Source: Roridomyces roridus
Lineage: Eukaryota; Basidiomycota; Agaricomycetes; Agaricales; Mycenaceae
Length of the DNA stretch: 64,000 nt
Assembly (NCBI GenBank): GCA_029378245.1
Contig: JARKIF010000064.1
Coordinates: 124,001-188,000, forward strand
Reading direction: 5' to 3'
The notes below the pieces were generated by a model. The model was not told the DNA's origin. It searched no databases and was given only the letters and a program-made list of their open reading frames with translations. This document shows, in pieces, positions 1 to 10,188 of the stretch (positions within the stretch are counted from its first letter, which is position 1; each line of letters begins with the position of its first letter). The position numbers and the translations under genes were made by a program.

Positions 1-606
1 GACAAGCTTACCCATGAATTCTAGCACCTCAACATTAATATTCAGGTACTTACTCTGCTGGGAATGTGTGTACCGTGTGGGTATTACTGAATGATTTGCA
101 CTGTTGTTCATAAAGGGAGGATTCGCGACCCGAAGATGGCAATGGCATGGCTCGGGCATCGTTGATGGCGCATCAGTCGCGCGTCAGGTCCTGCCTTTCA
201 AGTCCCGCCCCCACTGTTTACTGTCACAAAACGTGTGAGGACTCTGTTTTGAATCACTCATGCGCGGCCGATAAGCCAGAAAAGACTCCAAAAGGACTTG
301 AGGTCAATGTGTCGAAGCCATCAATACCCGCACATCCCGCCTGGGGCGCATCAATGGTCTCGGCTGTCGAGTCTCGGACACTCGGCACATCTCGTTCAAC
401 ACCCGTGGAGCAGCATAGATCTAATATCTACTACCGACGCCGACTCTGGAATTGAGACTATGGCATGTCCGGCAACGTGTCGGCATGTGCAGTCGCATCA
501 AAATTTGCCACATCGTTGCCGAAAATCACGACCCGGGTTTCCATGTAGACTCTATTTTTAAATGGGGGGTTTCTTCCTTAACCCGGGTTTCTCAATAGAA
601 TTATCC
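1..606 (-). mobile_element. MITE-like TIR element, copy 1 (cut by window edge)
   Basis: This is the right-hand part of the element seen complete at 655-1404, in reverse orientation. Its end at 606 carries the same terminus (TTATCC outward, GGATAATTCTATTGAG inward). Bases 1-607 are the reverse complement of 654-1260 wherever I compared them. By comparison with copy 2, about 144 bp of this copy should lie left of the window. No coding capacity is recognisable. Its target duplication cannot be checked because the other end is outside. Confidence 0.8.
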
Positions 607-1260
607 GAGCTTCAGTAGTAAATTTATCGGTTTGGAATGGCGTCTGTGGTTGCCGGATAATTCTATTGAGAAACCCGGGTTAAGGAAGAAACCCCCCATT
701 TAAAAATAGAGTCTACATGGAAACCCGGGTCGTGATTTTCGGCAACGATGTGGCAAATTTTGATGCGACTGCACATGCCGACACGTTGCCGGACATGCCA
801 TAGTCTCAATTCCAGAGTCGGCGTCGGTAGTAGATATTAGATCTATGCTGCTCCACGGGTGTTGAACGAGATGTGCCGAGTGTCCGAGACTCGACAGCCG
901 AGACCATTGATGCGCCCCAGGCGGGATGTGCGGGTATTGATGGCTTCGACACATTGACCTCAAGTCCTTTTGGAGTCTTTTCTGGCTTATCGGCCGCGCA
1001 TGAGTGATTCAAAACAGAGTCCTCACACGTTTTGTGACAGTAAACAGTGGGGGCGGGACTTGAAAGGCAGGACCTGACGCGCGACTGATGCGCCATCAAC
1101 GATGCCCGAGCCATGCCATTGCCATCTTCGGGTCGCGAATCCTCCCTTTATGAACAACAGTGCAAATCATTCAGTAATACCCACACGGTACACACATTCC
1201 CAGCAGAGTAAGTACCTGAATATTAATGTTGAGGTGCTAGAATTCATGGGTAAGCTTGTC
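1..1260. repeat. Long palindrome with 607-bp arms
   Basis: Arms 1-607 and 654-1260 are inverted copies around a 46-bp spacer (608-653). It results from two head-to-head copies of one TIR element. Transcription through it would give a long hairpin RNA. An assembly artefact is possible, but the different flanks (spacer, then the duplication at 1405-1413) argue for two real insertions. Confidence 0.9.
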
Positions 1261-1404
1261 TGCCGGGTCATGCCGCTCGCGGCAGATGTGCCGATCAAAT
1301 TTGATTAAATCGAAGAAACCCCCCCTCAGAATATTTTACAAATTTGGGGCTTCTATATAAGGGGGGTTTCTACCTGCACCCCGGGTTTCTCAATAGAATT
1401 ATCC
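655..1404 (+). mobile_element. MITE-like TIR element, copy 2 (750 bp, 9-bp TSD)
   Basis: The ends are perfect inverted repeats of 25 bp (GGATAATTCTATTGAG then AAACCCGGG); both ends also carry an AGAAACCCCCC block just inside. The element is flanked on both sides by GTGGTTGCC (646-654 and 1405-1413), a 9-bp target-site duplication. TIRs plus a 9-bp duplication fit the Mutator-like superfamily, but no transposase is encoded, so it is non-autonomous. It sits about 200 bp upstream of the hydroxyacid oxidase start and may carry or disturb its promoter. Confidence 0.85.
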
Positions 1405-1610
1405 GTGGTTGCCGTGCAGAAAAGAGCGAATCGAGATTGGAGACTCCCATCAAATCGCTCTTCACTGCAAACCACCACGACGACAGCCAAGTCAGGCATT
1501 CTCTCGTACTGACAATTGAACATGCCCCAGAACCGCCCACGTAGTTTGACTGGCAATGTACCGACTGGTGTGGGAGAAGGACTCGGAATCTTTTAAAAGA
1601 ACTTTCCACG

Positions 1611-3044
1611 ATGGAGGACCCTGCAATATCGCCGCCATGGACGACCTACACTGCCAGCATCTACCGCGGGAGGAAAGGAATACCAGCTCTAGGGACGGTC
1701 GTCTTTGAGGAGGTCGAAGCCAAAGCGAAGGAGAAGCTCAAAGATAGTCCTGGTGAGTGTATTGAAAGCCTCAGCTGGAGGCCATGGACTCAGCTCGCCC
1801 AGAGGCATTCATGTTTGCTGCTGGCAGCGCTGGGATGTCTTCCACTCTCCGGGCCAACTTGAGAGCGTTTGAGAGGTACAGAATCGTACCCCGCATGCTG
1901 GTCGATGCCACTGTCCGCACGCTCGAGGTATTTCTCTGTGCTTCACTGCTGGATTACACTCAATCTGGCTGCAGACGACTCTTTTCGGTGTCAAGCATCC
2001 ATCTCCCATACTCATCACGCCAATCGGCCTCCAAGGCATATTCTCTCCCGACGCTGAGCTCGCACCCGCCCGCGCAGGCCAGAAACTCGGCGTACCCTTC
2101 ATCATGAGCACTGCATCCTCCCGCAGCATCGAAGACGTCGCAGAAGTCAACGGTAGAGGCCACCGGTGGTTTCAGCTCTACCTTTGCAAGACACCTGAGG
2201 TCACCCTCTCCCTCCTCACACGAGCCAAAGCAAACGGCTTCACCACCCTCGTCCTTACCGTTGACACGATGCGCCAGGGATGGCGCCCTGCTGATATCGG
2301 CTCCGGGTACCTCCCTCTAGGGCATGCCATCCAAGTCGGCCTGTCTGACCCCGTCTTTATGGCGAGGCAAGGACGAGAACCTATCCTGTTCCCGCGTCCC
2401 GATTTTCCTTTCGACTCAGCGGGTTTTAACCGCCTCCTCGACGCAGGCGACCCCGTCGCGTTGGATACAGCTCGTCTGGGCGCCGCCTGGGCAGCCGAGT
2501 GCAGCTCAGGGCACTTTTACACCTGGGACGACCTGCCTTTCATCCGCTCGCACTGGGACGGTCCCCTCGTGCTCAAGGGCATACAGAGCGTGCAGGACGC
2601 CGAGATGTGTTTGCGTTGCGGCGTCGATGGGATCGTGGTGTCGACTCATGGTGGCAGGCAGATTGACGGGACAATTGGGTCGCTTGACGCGTTGGCAAGG
2701 ATTATGCGATCGCCGGTGGTGAGGGCTGCCCAAGCTGAGGGAAAGCTCACCGTTCTTTTTGATTCGGGGATACGCACGGGGCCGGATATCTTCAAAGCTA
2801 TCGCTTTGGGCGCGCAGGCCGTTCTCGGTGCGTCTTATTCTTCCATTACATGGCTCTGCGTGCTGATGGAGGTATAGTGGGGCGCCCGTGGCTTTATGGA
2901 AGCATCGTCGCCGGCCAGGAGGGTGTCGAGCAGGTACTACTCAGTCTCCTCGCTGACCTCGATGTCACGCTGGGTCTTTCTGGGTTTCGGTCGCTAGACG
3001 AGATTCGGGGCAAGGCGGATGAGATTTTAGTGAAGGTGGACTGA
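1611..3044 (+). CDS. FMN-dependent 2-hydroxyacid oxidase (lactate 2-monooxygenase-like)
   Basis: Four exons, 1611-1752, 1803-1927, 1975-2827 and 2878-3044, with GT-AG introns of 47-50 bp, give 428 aa. The family oxidises L-2-hydroxy acids such as lactate using FMN in a TIM barrel. Visible landmarks are AFMFAAGSAG and an FERYRIVPRML segment near residues 48-78, the FMN-site PIGLQG, a LKGI lysine segment, and STHGGRQ at 312-318, where His314 is the expected proton acceptor and Arg317 binds substrate. The C-terminus VGRPWLYG is typical. The SDPVF segment resembles fungal lactate 2-monooxygenase-like enzymes more than mitochondrial cytochrome b2; no heme domain or clear targeting peptide is seen. 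All splice joints keep frame, so the gene looks functional. Substrate is not certain. Confidence 0.9.
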
Positions 3045-3258
3045 GAAATGTGGCGCTAGGGACTTAGGTGTACGATATGTACTCAGCAGGAGGGAAACCG
3101 CGTTTTTGTGCCAAATCGGGAAGACCAAAATGTGGCAGTGTCTTCTTGGTCTCTTCCCACCACGTTGCGGTTGGCGGTTGCGTCCAAAGTAACGTCTAGT
3201 CGGTAATTCTTCTTACAGATTTCACGTGCCCACTTTCTTGATTTTTTTTCAAGGCAAG
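3045..3258. other. Intergenic
   Basis: Spacer between the oxidase stop and F1. I see no gene or repeat here; it should contain the F1 promoter. Confidence 0.5.
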
Positions 3259-4722
3259 ATGGACGATATCTATTCGTCGCTTGTTCAGGGAAACTCGACC
3301 ACCTCCAGCCTCAAACGGCACAAAGTTCGGGGCCTCATTCGGGCGGCCGAGGCGAATATTGCTCGTATCGACTTGGAGATTGAAAATCTAATGCGTCTCC
3401 GAGACCGAGAACAGGGCATTCTCACCACTCTCAAGCCACTCGTCGCACCGATCCGTGACGTGCCCTCCGAATTGTTGCTGGAGGTCTTCCAGATAGCAGT
3501 CGAGGCATCGGACTGGCTCCCGGGCGGATGGCTGAAACAAGTCCTCACTATCTCTGGGGTCTGTGTGCACTGGAGGCGTTTGTCGTGCACAACGCCCCAG
3601 CTGTGGACCGAACGCCTCGACATTGGGGGCGGCGTGGAACTCTCCCAAAACTTTTTGGCCATCGCAAAAACCATCTTTGAGCGCTCAGCGCCTCTTTCAA
3701 TTCCCGTCACAATTTTCGGCGACGAATCGCCGCTTTCCGACTTCATTTTCACTTTGGCCCCACGGTGGAAGTCTTTGCACTTCTACTCCGACGTTCAGAT
3801 CACCACATTGGTCGGGGTCCCTATGTTGCAGAGCCTCGAATGCTTGCGCTTGACCTCCGACTTGGAGATTTACCCGCTCACTATAGAGTGCTTCCTCGGG
3901 GCACCCCATCTTCGCGATGTCTCTCTCAACGTTTGGAGAGCGAGTTCCTTCCCAATGCCGTGGTCTCAGCTCACTAGCCTGAGCCTCACCAGCCGGACGG
4001 AACCCGCCCAGATTCTTCTCGATATTTTGGTGCAATGTACCAATATCGAGGATGCAAACCTCGACATGATACCTTGGACTCAAATACCCGCCCCCGCTTC
4101 CGACACAATCACCCAGCTGTCCCGATTGAAAAAGCTCAGAATGGAGATTGACAACAGTCCCATCGCTGCATTCTTCGCCCATCTCGCTCTCCCAGCACTC
4201 GACCAGCTGTTTATTGAATCCTGCTCAGACTGTATTTGGTCCTCTGCAGGATTCTCCGCGTTCCAGCGCCGGTCTCCGAGCATCCGGGAACTGACGCTCA
4301 TCGGACCCTTGAATATACCATCCGAAGGCTTCATCTCCCTCATCCACGAGTCCCCGTGTCTCGAGGAACTCTTCCTGGATCGTTGTTTTGCAGGCCCCAA
4401 TGCTGTTGACGCAGCGTTGTTTTCCCTCCAATACTCCGACGCCCATACAGTCCATCATGCACCCCGGCTGCAGCGACTATCCATCATCGACTCCGAGGGC
4501 CACTTTGACGAGACGATGCTGGAACGGACGATATGCTCGCGGTGGTGGACGGATAGCCAGCTGCGTGCGCTGCCCGCGCCTCCACCAGTAGCTCGCTGGG
4601 CTTGGTTTCGGATTGCTAAAGAGTTCCACGAGGACGCGCAGGATTTTAGTGATTCGTTCAGGGAGAAAATTGTGCAACTTCGGGAGGAAGGGCTTGATGT
4701 GTCCATTGACGAGTTTGACTGA
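3259..4722 (+). CDS. F-box protein F1, type A, intact
   Basis: A 487-aa single-exon gene. The ATG at 3259 (AAG-ATG-G context) is chosen because relatives start with M-D/E-x-I/S; the frame is open upstream only without an ATG. Residues about 20-60 form a charged coiled coil (EANIARIDLEIENLMRLRD). The F-box follows (VPSELLLEVF to CVHWRRLSCTTPQLW, about 68-118). Then come about 300 residues of irregular leucine-rich-like repeats with PWSQLTSLSL and CLEELFLDRCF. The family C-terminal motif SRWWTDSQLRALP plus PPPVARW begins near 427. The F-box family binds Skp1 in SCF ubiquitin ligases; the substrate is unknown. It is the first of four co-directional F-box loci. Confidence 0.88.
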   Translation: MDDIYSSLVQGNSTTSSLKRHKVRGLIRAAEANIARIDLEIENLMRLRDREQGILTTLKPLVAPIRDVPSELLLEVFQIAVEASDWLPGGWLKQVLTISGVCVHWRRLSCTTPQLWTERLDIGGGVELSQNFLAIAKTIFERSAPLSIPVTIFGDESPLSDFIFTLAPRWKSLHFYSDVQITTLVGVPMLQSLECLRLTSDLEIYPLTIECFLGAPHLRDVSLNVWRASSFPMPWSQLTSLSLTSRTEPAQILLDILVQCTNIEDANLDMIPWTQIPAPASDTITQLSRLKKLRMEIDNSPIAAFFAHLALPALDQLFIESCSDCIWSSAGFSAFQRRSPSIRELTLIGPLNIPSEGFISLIHESPCLEELFLDRCFAGPNAVDAALFSLQYSDAHTVHHAPRLQRLSIIDSEGHFDETMLERTICSRWWTDSQLRALPAPPPVARWAWFRIAKEFHEDAQDFSDSFREKIVQLREEGLDVSIDEFD

Positions 4723-5160
4723 TAACATTGCTACATTGTAGTCGATAAACACAGGATTATAATGGCATACCGTATGATGTTGTCCGAGCAGAATAAGGGT
4801 AAGTATCAGGATAAGGATGACTTTCAAGTGGCGAGGTTCGAGGAGGAGAGCCTGAGAGGATAGGTGGTGATTGAACCGAATCGTTTGAGTGGTGCAGGGA
4901 GGAATTCCACTTGACGGAGGTTCCTGCTGAAGCGTTGGGATTAGGAAGCCGGGCTGCCGAGGTGTGAATTGCCAACTTGATTAGCTAAACAAACACACCT
5001 CCTGAGTCCTGCCTTCTACTTCCATCTTCCCCATTCGCGGCATCCTACCCACGCAAAAATTCCGTCTCATCGCGGAAAAGACGTGTTAGATCTCAAGTCG
5101 GTGACATCCCTCTCGGTTTCTTACGGCAAAAACTGATTTCTTGCTGAAGCACTTCGTCAA
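4723..5160. other. Intergenic 4723-5160
   Basis: Between the F1 stop and the first TIR element. No coding, RNA or repeat signal recognised. Confidence 0.5.
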
Positions 5161-5452
5161 TAGGGGAGGTCAGAGTGGACGAAGCGACGTCGATTATGAC
5201 ATCGATTCTGGCTTCGGAACTGCTTCGATTCTTGGGACCAAATACTCGGAAACACGAGTTCCGAAGCCAGAATCGAAGCAGAATCGATTCTGAGTTCCGA
5301 ACAGAATCGATGTTCCTCCTCCCGAGGAGGAACTACATCCGTTTCGGAACTCAGAATCGAAATTCGATCGAAACTCGGTCAAGAATCGGCCGAGTTCCGA
5401 CATGAGAATCGATCCAGAATCGACTCGTTTCGTCCCACTCTGACCTCCCCTA
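5161..5452. mobile_element. TIR element in F2 promoter (292 bp)
   Basis: The ends are TAGGGGAGGTCAGAGTGG and its inverted copy (CCACTCTGACCTCCCCTA), matching over about 24 bp with one indel. The interior is built from repeated palindromic words around GAATCGATTC and GTTCCGAA. No clear target duplication is visible (left flank TTCGTCAA, right flank ATTCAAGC). It ends 14 bp before the F2 ATG. The termini resemble hAT-type MITEs, but without a duplication the class is uncertain. Confidence 0.75.
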
Positions 5453-5540
5453 ATTCAAGCTCCAGTATGACCAGCCCTTCCCTTCAAACTCTCATGCTCG
5501 CGGACTCTTCGCATGATGAAGTCAAAAGCCTCATCCACGC

Positions 5541-6008
5541 CAAGGGGTATCAAAGATAAGAAATTGCCTATTATAGGAGGGGGGAGGGGGGTCCCTCCGA
5601 GGGCTGAAAAAAAAGTTTTCTACCAAATTTCTGCAGAACACTGGGAAGGCTCTGTTTGCTTAGCTAGACCACTGAACACAGTCCCAGTGGACTTTCTCAA
5701 ATTTTTCAGTACATGGTCCCGATTTGATCACGTGTCCAGATAGTCACGTGTTCCGGTCACGAGGGGACCCTGTCAACTCAGAATTTCAGTGCAAAACCCC
5801 CATCTTGGGGTCCAGAGCTAAGGGAATGCACTTAGAAGCCATTTGGAAGCATTTACAGCAAGCAGGAGGGCTGAAATACCCCAAATAAACTGATTTGATG
5901 CATCCAAAAAAGGAAATTTCCTTTTATAGAGGGGGGGAGGGTCAGCCAATTTGGCTGAAATAAAAAATTCGAGGTGATGTACTGAACTCTTATCTTTGGT
6001 ACCCCTTG
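5541..6008. mobile_element. hAT-like MITE (468 bp) in F2 leader
   Basis: Ends CAAGGGGTATCAAAG... and ...CTTTGGTACCCCTTG form 21-bp inverted repeats with one mismatch. The 8-bp duplication ATCCACGC flanks it exactly (5533-5540 and 6009-6016). The CAAGGGG terminus with 8-bp duplication is hAT-like and is shared with the element at 15608-16068. The interior has no transposase. It interrupts F2 after codon 24. Confidence 0.9.
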
Positions 6009-7067
6009 ATCCACGCTACCTCGGAGACCGAGCTGAGTTGCCGATATACAATGCCAGATCCGTGACCTCACGCTGCGTCGCGATGAGAAGGAATGCTTGC
6101 TCGTCTTTCTCAAACCTCTCCTTGCGCCTATCCGCAAGGTGCCCGCCGAATTGTTGCTGGAAATATTCCATATTATTATCGCAACCGCGCGCGATAAATG
6201 GCTCAAGCAACTGTTGGTCATCTCCCAGGTTTCTGGGCATTGGAGGCAGTTGGCATGTACCACGCCCCAGCTCTGGAATCGGAAGTTGAAGATAAACTTC
6301 TGGCAGAAAGCACCATCTGTCTCGTATCTGGCCACCACGAAAACCTTTCTCGACCGCTCCGCACCGCTGCCCATCCCCATATCATTTAAAACGGTGCCCA
6401 GCCACGCCTCTCCCTTCGAGGATCTCATTTACAATCTGTCGTCGCGATGGCGCTCGCTATACCTCTATGATTCGGATATGCGCCGACTGAACGATCTCCC
6501 CATGAACGCACTAGAGGTCCTCGAGAGCGTGACGCTGATTTTGCGGATGCGCTTTGGGCTCTACATCCCATTGACAACAAGTGCGTTCCTCGAAGCGCCC
6601 CGGCTGCGCAGCGTCAGCCTCCAGATCCAGAATCCCGGTTCCATCCTCATGCCTTGGTCGCAACTCACGTCTCTCCACGTCGACAATACATTCGAACAAC
6701 CGAGCACCGTGTGGCTTGATATTCTGGCCAAGTGCACGAACCTCGTTGTTGCCGCAATTACCGCATTGTCACCTTGGGATCAACCGCCGCCGGGCTCGAA
6801 TTCTATGCAGCCTATCGAGCTATCGCGAATAACATCCCTCAGTGTGGCATTCAGCTGGCAGTCTGAAGCCGGGCACATCACACCCTTCTTTGCACGCCTG
6901 TCCCTTCCTGCCTTGACGACTCTGAAGATAACCTTCGGTCTATTGACTGCTTGGTCGTCCACAGAGTTTTCTGAACAATTCCAGCGGCGAGCTCCAAACC
7001 TCGTGGAATTAAAACTTATCGGTGTTGCACGTTTGCTCACATCCCGAGACCTCCTCTTCATCCTATC

Positions 7068-7692
7068 TAGTGATGGGTCGGTCCGGTTCGGTTCGCGTTC
7101 GGGCACCTTTTTGCTGGACGCCGAACGTGAACGCAGCGTTCGGTTCAGTGAACTCCTGAACCTTGAACCTGAACGCACGTTCGCGTTCAGTTCGGCGTTC
7201 GAACGCGTTCGAACCCCGGATTTTCCCGTGATAATCTAAGCAAACTTCGGGGTAAGATGAGCTTCAAATGTAGTTATGGAAGCACAAAGTAACACAGACT
7301 AGGCACCCAGTGCAATTATACGTGCGCAATGCCTGTACAATCCGACTCGCGCCGCTCTGATGCGCCATCAATACTGATCGGACAGCCAGCGCCGACCCAC
7401 CGCAGTCTCTTACTTGGCTTCTGGTTGCATTGAAGGTGACTGTGTGAGTGGTTTCACTAATCTGTTGAGTCTCCAGCTGGTAATCAACTTGAAATTGCAG
7501 TCAAAGTCTCAAGAATGGCGGCTTTCGGTTCGATTTTGCGTTCACGTTCGAACGCACCCACTCCCGCCCGAACGCCGAACCGAACTTTGCGTTCAGGTTC
7601 ACCAATTTACCGAACCTGAACGCTGAACGGGCGTTCAGTTCAGTTCGGTTCGCGTTCGAACCGTTTCTTTGAACCGGACCCACCCACCACTA
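7068..7692. mobile_element. hAT-like MITE (625 bp) in F2 repeat region
   Basis: Ends TAGTGATGGGTC and GACCCACCCACCACTA are inverted repeats (about 20 of 22 bp). The 8-bp duplication ATCCTATC sits at 7060-7067 and 7693-7700. The interior is rich in GTTCG/CGAAC palindromic words. Excision down to one duplication copy would rejoin the reading frame exactly (L-F-I-L-S-E-S-P). TAG...CTA termini with an 8-bp duplication are typical of non-autonomous hAT elements. Confidence 0.92.
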
Positions 7693-8088
7693 ATCCTATC
7701 GGAATCTCCGAATCTCGTCGATATCTTGTTGGCCGGCTGCTTCACGCAGGATGCTGTGAACCCCATGCTCGAGTTTCTTCAATATTCCAATACACAGACA
7801 TCCCGTGCTCTGCTACCACGTCTTCAGCGGATTCACATCGATTGCGGTGGCTTCCAGCATCCGATTCCCCGGGTTGACGAGAGGCTGTTGGAAAAAATGA
7901 TCCTCTTACGGTGGTGGACAGACGAACAACTCCTGGCTTTGCCGACGCCCCCTCCCGTGGCACGCTGGCAGTCGGTCAAAATTCATTTTGTAACGCCGCC
8001 ATGGGGCCGGAAATGGAGTGGGCACTTCAGGTCAAAAGTAGCGCAGCTGAAGAACGAAGGCCTGTCGCTACACATTCCATACATTTGA

Positions 8089-8392
8089 TCAAGTATTCTA
8101 CAGAACGCGACCATACCAAATTGAAATGATCAGCGTGTGACGATGGAAAACAAAGAGATCCGTGAGCATTGTTCAAAACTTGGTATGGCTTGATGGAAAT
8201 CACTGCTTCATCTCTTTCTGCGTTCATCTTCCAAATCTCTATCCAAGACGCTGCAGCCGGTCTACAGCGACAACCACATACTTCTCAAATTTTAAGTTGG
8301 TACGCTACCATCTACACTGATTTCTTGAACCAATCCTGATTTTCGTTCAAAAGCGCGCGTGCCACTAGGATCGCGCGCCACTCACGCGTCCC
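8089..8392. other. Intergenic 8089-8392
   Basis: Spacer between F2 and F3; nothing recognised. Confidence 0.5.
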
Positions 8393-9856
8393 ATGGACAC
8401 AGACAGCCTTCTAGCCACTCTTCTGGTGGGGCGGACTGCCACCAACAGCTTCGAGCATCAAGTTCGAGGGTTCATCAAATCGGCGGAAGTGAACCTCACT
8501 CGCGCCGAGACGCAGATACAGGACTTGACGCGTCTCTGTGACAAGAAGAGAGAGCTCATTACTGCACTCAAATCTCTCGTTGCACCCATCCGCCATGTCC
8601 CCGCAGAGCTGCTCCTCGAGATATTCCGCGTCGCCGCCGCCTCCGCTGAACCCGATCAGTGGTTGAAGCAAGTAGTCGCTATACGAGCGTTTGCGGCCAT
8701 TGGCGGCGGTTGGCTTGTACGACTCCAGAATTGTGGAGTCGATGCCTGCCGATCGACGTTGAAAATGTTCCAACCAATGCGTATCTAACCACCACAAAGG
8801 TCTTTCTCAAGCACTCCGCATCGCTCCCCATACCCATCTTGCTGAAAAACGAACTGTCCCAAGCGTCATGCCTCGTGAAACACATTTACCGCGTGGCTCC
8901 GCGATGGAGGTCGTTGGTCTTCCATCGCTCAAAACGACATCGGTTGCGCAAATTTCACGCGCTGCGGAGCCTCGAAACTCTGGACTTGACCATCACCAAA
9001 GACCTTCTCGACGACACGCCAATCGAGGCGTTCCTCCATGCCCCCCTTCTTCGCACCATTGCCCTCAATGTGCGCCAGACAAAAGGGTTCGACATGCCTT
9101 GGTCCCAACTCACGCACCTTTCGATCCGGACTTTGCATGAGTCCGCTCAGCACTTCCTGGACATTCTCGTGCAATGCACGAAAGTCGTCAGTGTCAAATT
9201 TTACGATATGGCTCCGTGGTACGAGTCGCCGTCGGCTTCGATCCCCGCCCCAGTCGTCCAGCAGCTGGCGCAACTCGAGACCCTCACGCTGGTGTTCGAA
9301 GAGTACGATTTCTACGGCGACATCATGCCCTTTTTTGCCCGATTGGCGCTTCCTGCGCTCAAAGCACTCCGAATCCGCGCGTACTTGCACAATTCAACAT
9401 GGTCGTACGCGGTGTTCGGGCGTTTTCAACACTGTGTTCCACGCCTTGAGAAATTGCATATTCATGGGAGCATACTCGACCCCGATCCCATTTTATCGGT
9501 GTTGAAAGAGTCTCCACTCCTCGTGGATCTCAGGCTTGTATCCTGTTTCACGGACGCGTGCTGGGTTTACTCGTCTGGGACGATAGTATCGACGCTAGTC
9601 TTGCGGCGAGAACACCCCGACTGGAACGGCTGCACATCTTCGACAATGCAGGGCTCGTGGACGAGGGAGTGTTGGAAAAGACTAGTCGCGCTGGTGGTTG
9701 GATGACTCGCCACCGCCGGCTGACGTCACGGTTGCGCGGTGGCAGTCAATTTGTGTTTACGTTTCGAACGGGAAGTTCGGGAAGCGGAAATATAGTGAAC
9801 CGCTCTTGGAGACGCTGGAACGGCTCCGGAGTGAAGGTCTTGAGGTGGAAATATGA
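8393..9856 (+). pseudogene. F-box gene F3, type A, several frameshifts
   Basis: Starts at ATG 8393 (MDTDSLLATLLVGRTAT) with coiled coil and the F-box core VPAELLLEIF, then loses frame near 8680, just before VCGHWRRLACTTPELW. The second frame runs through the leucine-rich-like repeats to about 9560, a third carries RTPRLERLHIFDNAG, and near 9690 the frame shifts again into RWWLDD...VARWQ and the end LEVEI (stop 9854-9856). Shifts cancel in length (1464 nt, divisible by three) but at least three are needed to read the family pattern. No intron signals fit. A decayed copy. Confidence 0.85.
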
Positions 9857-10188
9857 ATTGTTCGTGACTGAAGTTCCTCTCCTCCTGCGGACTATTAGAT
9901 TGGTTTAAGGAAGACCGAACGATATTATTATTTGTTTCGGAATGGGCGAAATGCATGGGGAAACAAGGTTTTACGGCCATGATTGATTTGCCATCACAAC
10001 GCTCTTGCTTCCTGCGTCCATCTTCAAAATCCAAATTCCGGAATTCTCATTTGAATACATAGACCGCTGCGTTGTCCTGTGAGTCACCGCTTCCCTCGAT
10101 CCCAACCAGTCGAGAACTAACACGACTTTCGGTTCTCGAAGAACTTTTTTGTGCCGTGCCACCAATCTCGTGCCCTTCACGCCTACCC
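9857..10188. other. Intergenic 9857-10188
   Basis: Spacer between F3 and F4; no gene, RNA or repeat recognised. Confidence 0.5.

Larger units (their letters stand above)
5467..8088 (+). pseudogene. F-box gene F2, type A, split by two TIR elements and one frameshift
   Basis: The ancestral gene reads through three blocks: 5467-5540, 6017-7067 and 7701-8088, separated by elements at 5541-6008 and 7068-7692 plus one copy each of their 8-bp duplications. The start is ATG 5467 (MTSPSLQTLMLADSS, matching the type A leader). Removing the insertions leaves 1513 nt, one base too many; the extra base is around 6036-6040, between the leader and the coiled coil (ADIQCQIRDL). The F-box (VPAELLLEIF, HWRQLACTTPQLW) and the RWWTDEQLLALP-PPPVARW end are both preserved, so decay apart from insertions is slight. 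As it stands no full product can be made; an internal ATG at 6097 could give only a shortened, insertion-terminated protein. Confidence 0.9.

Noticed and set aside
147..1114. Two identical 102-codon open frames, one on each strand
   Set aside because: They are the same sequence in the two arms of the TIR element palindrome, with no protein-like composition.
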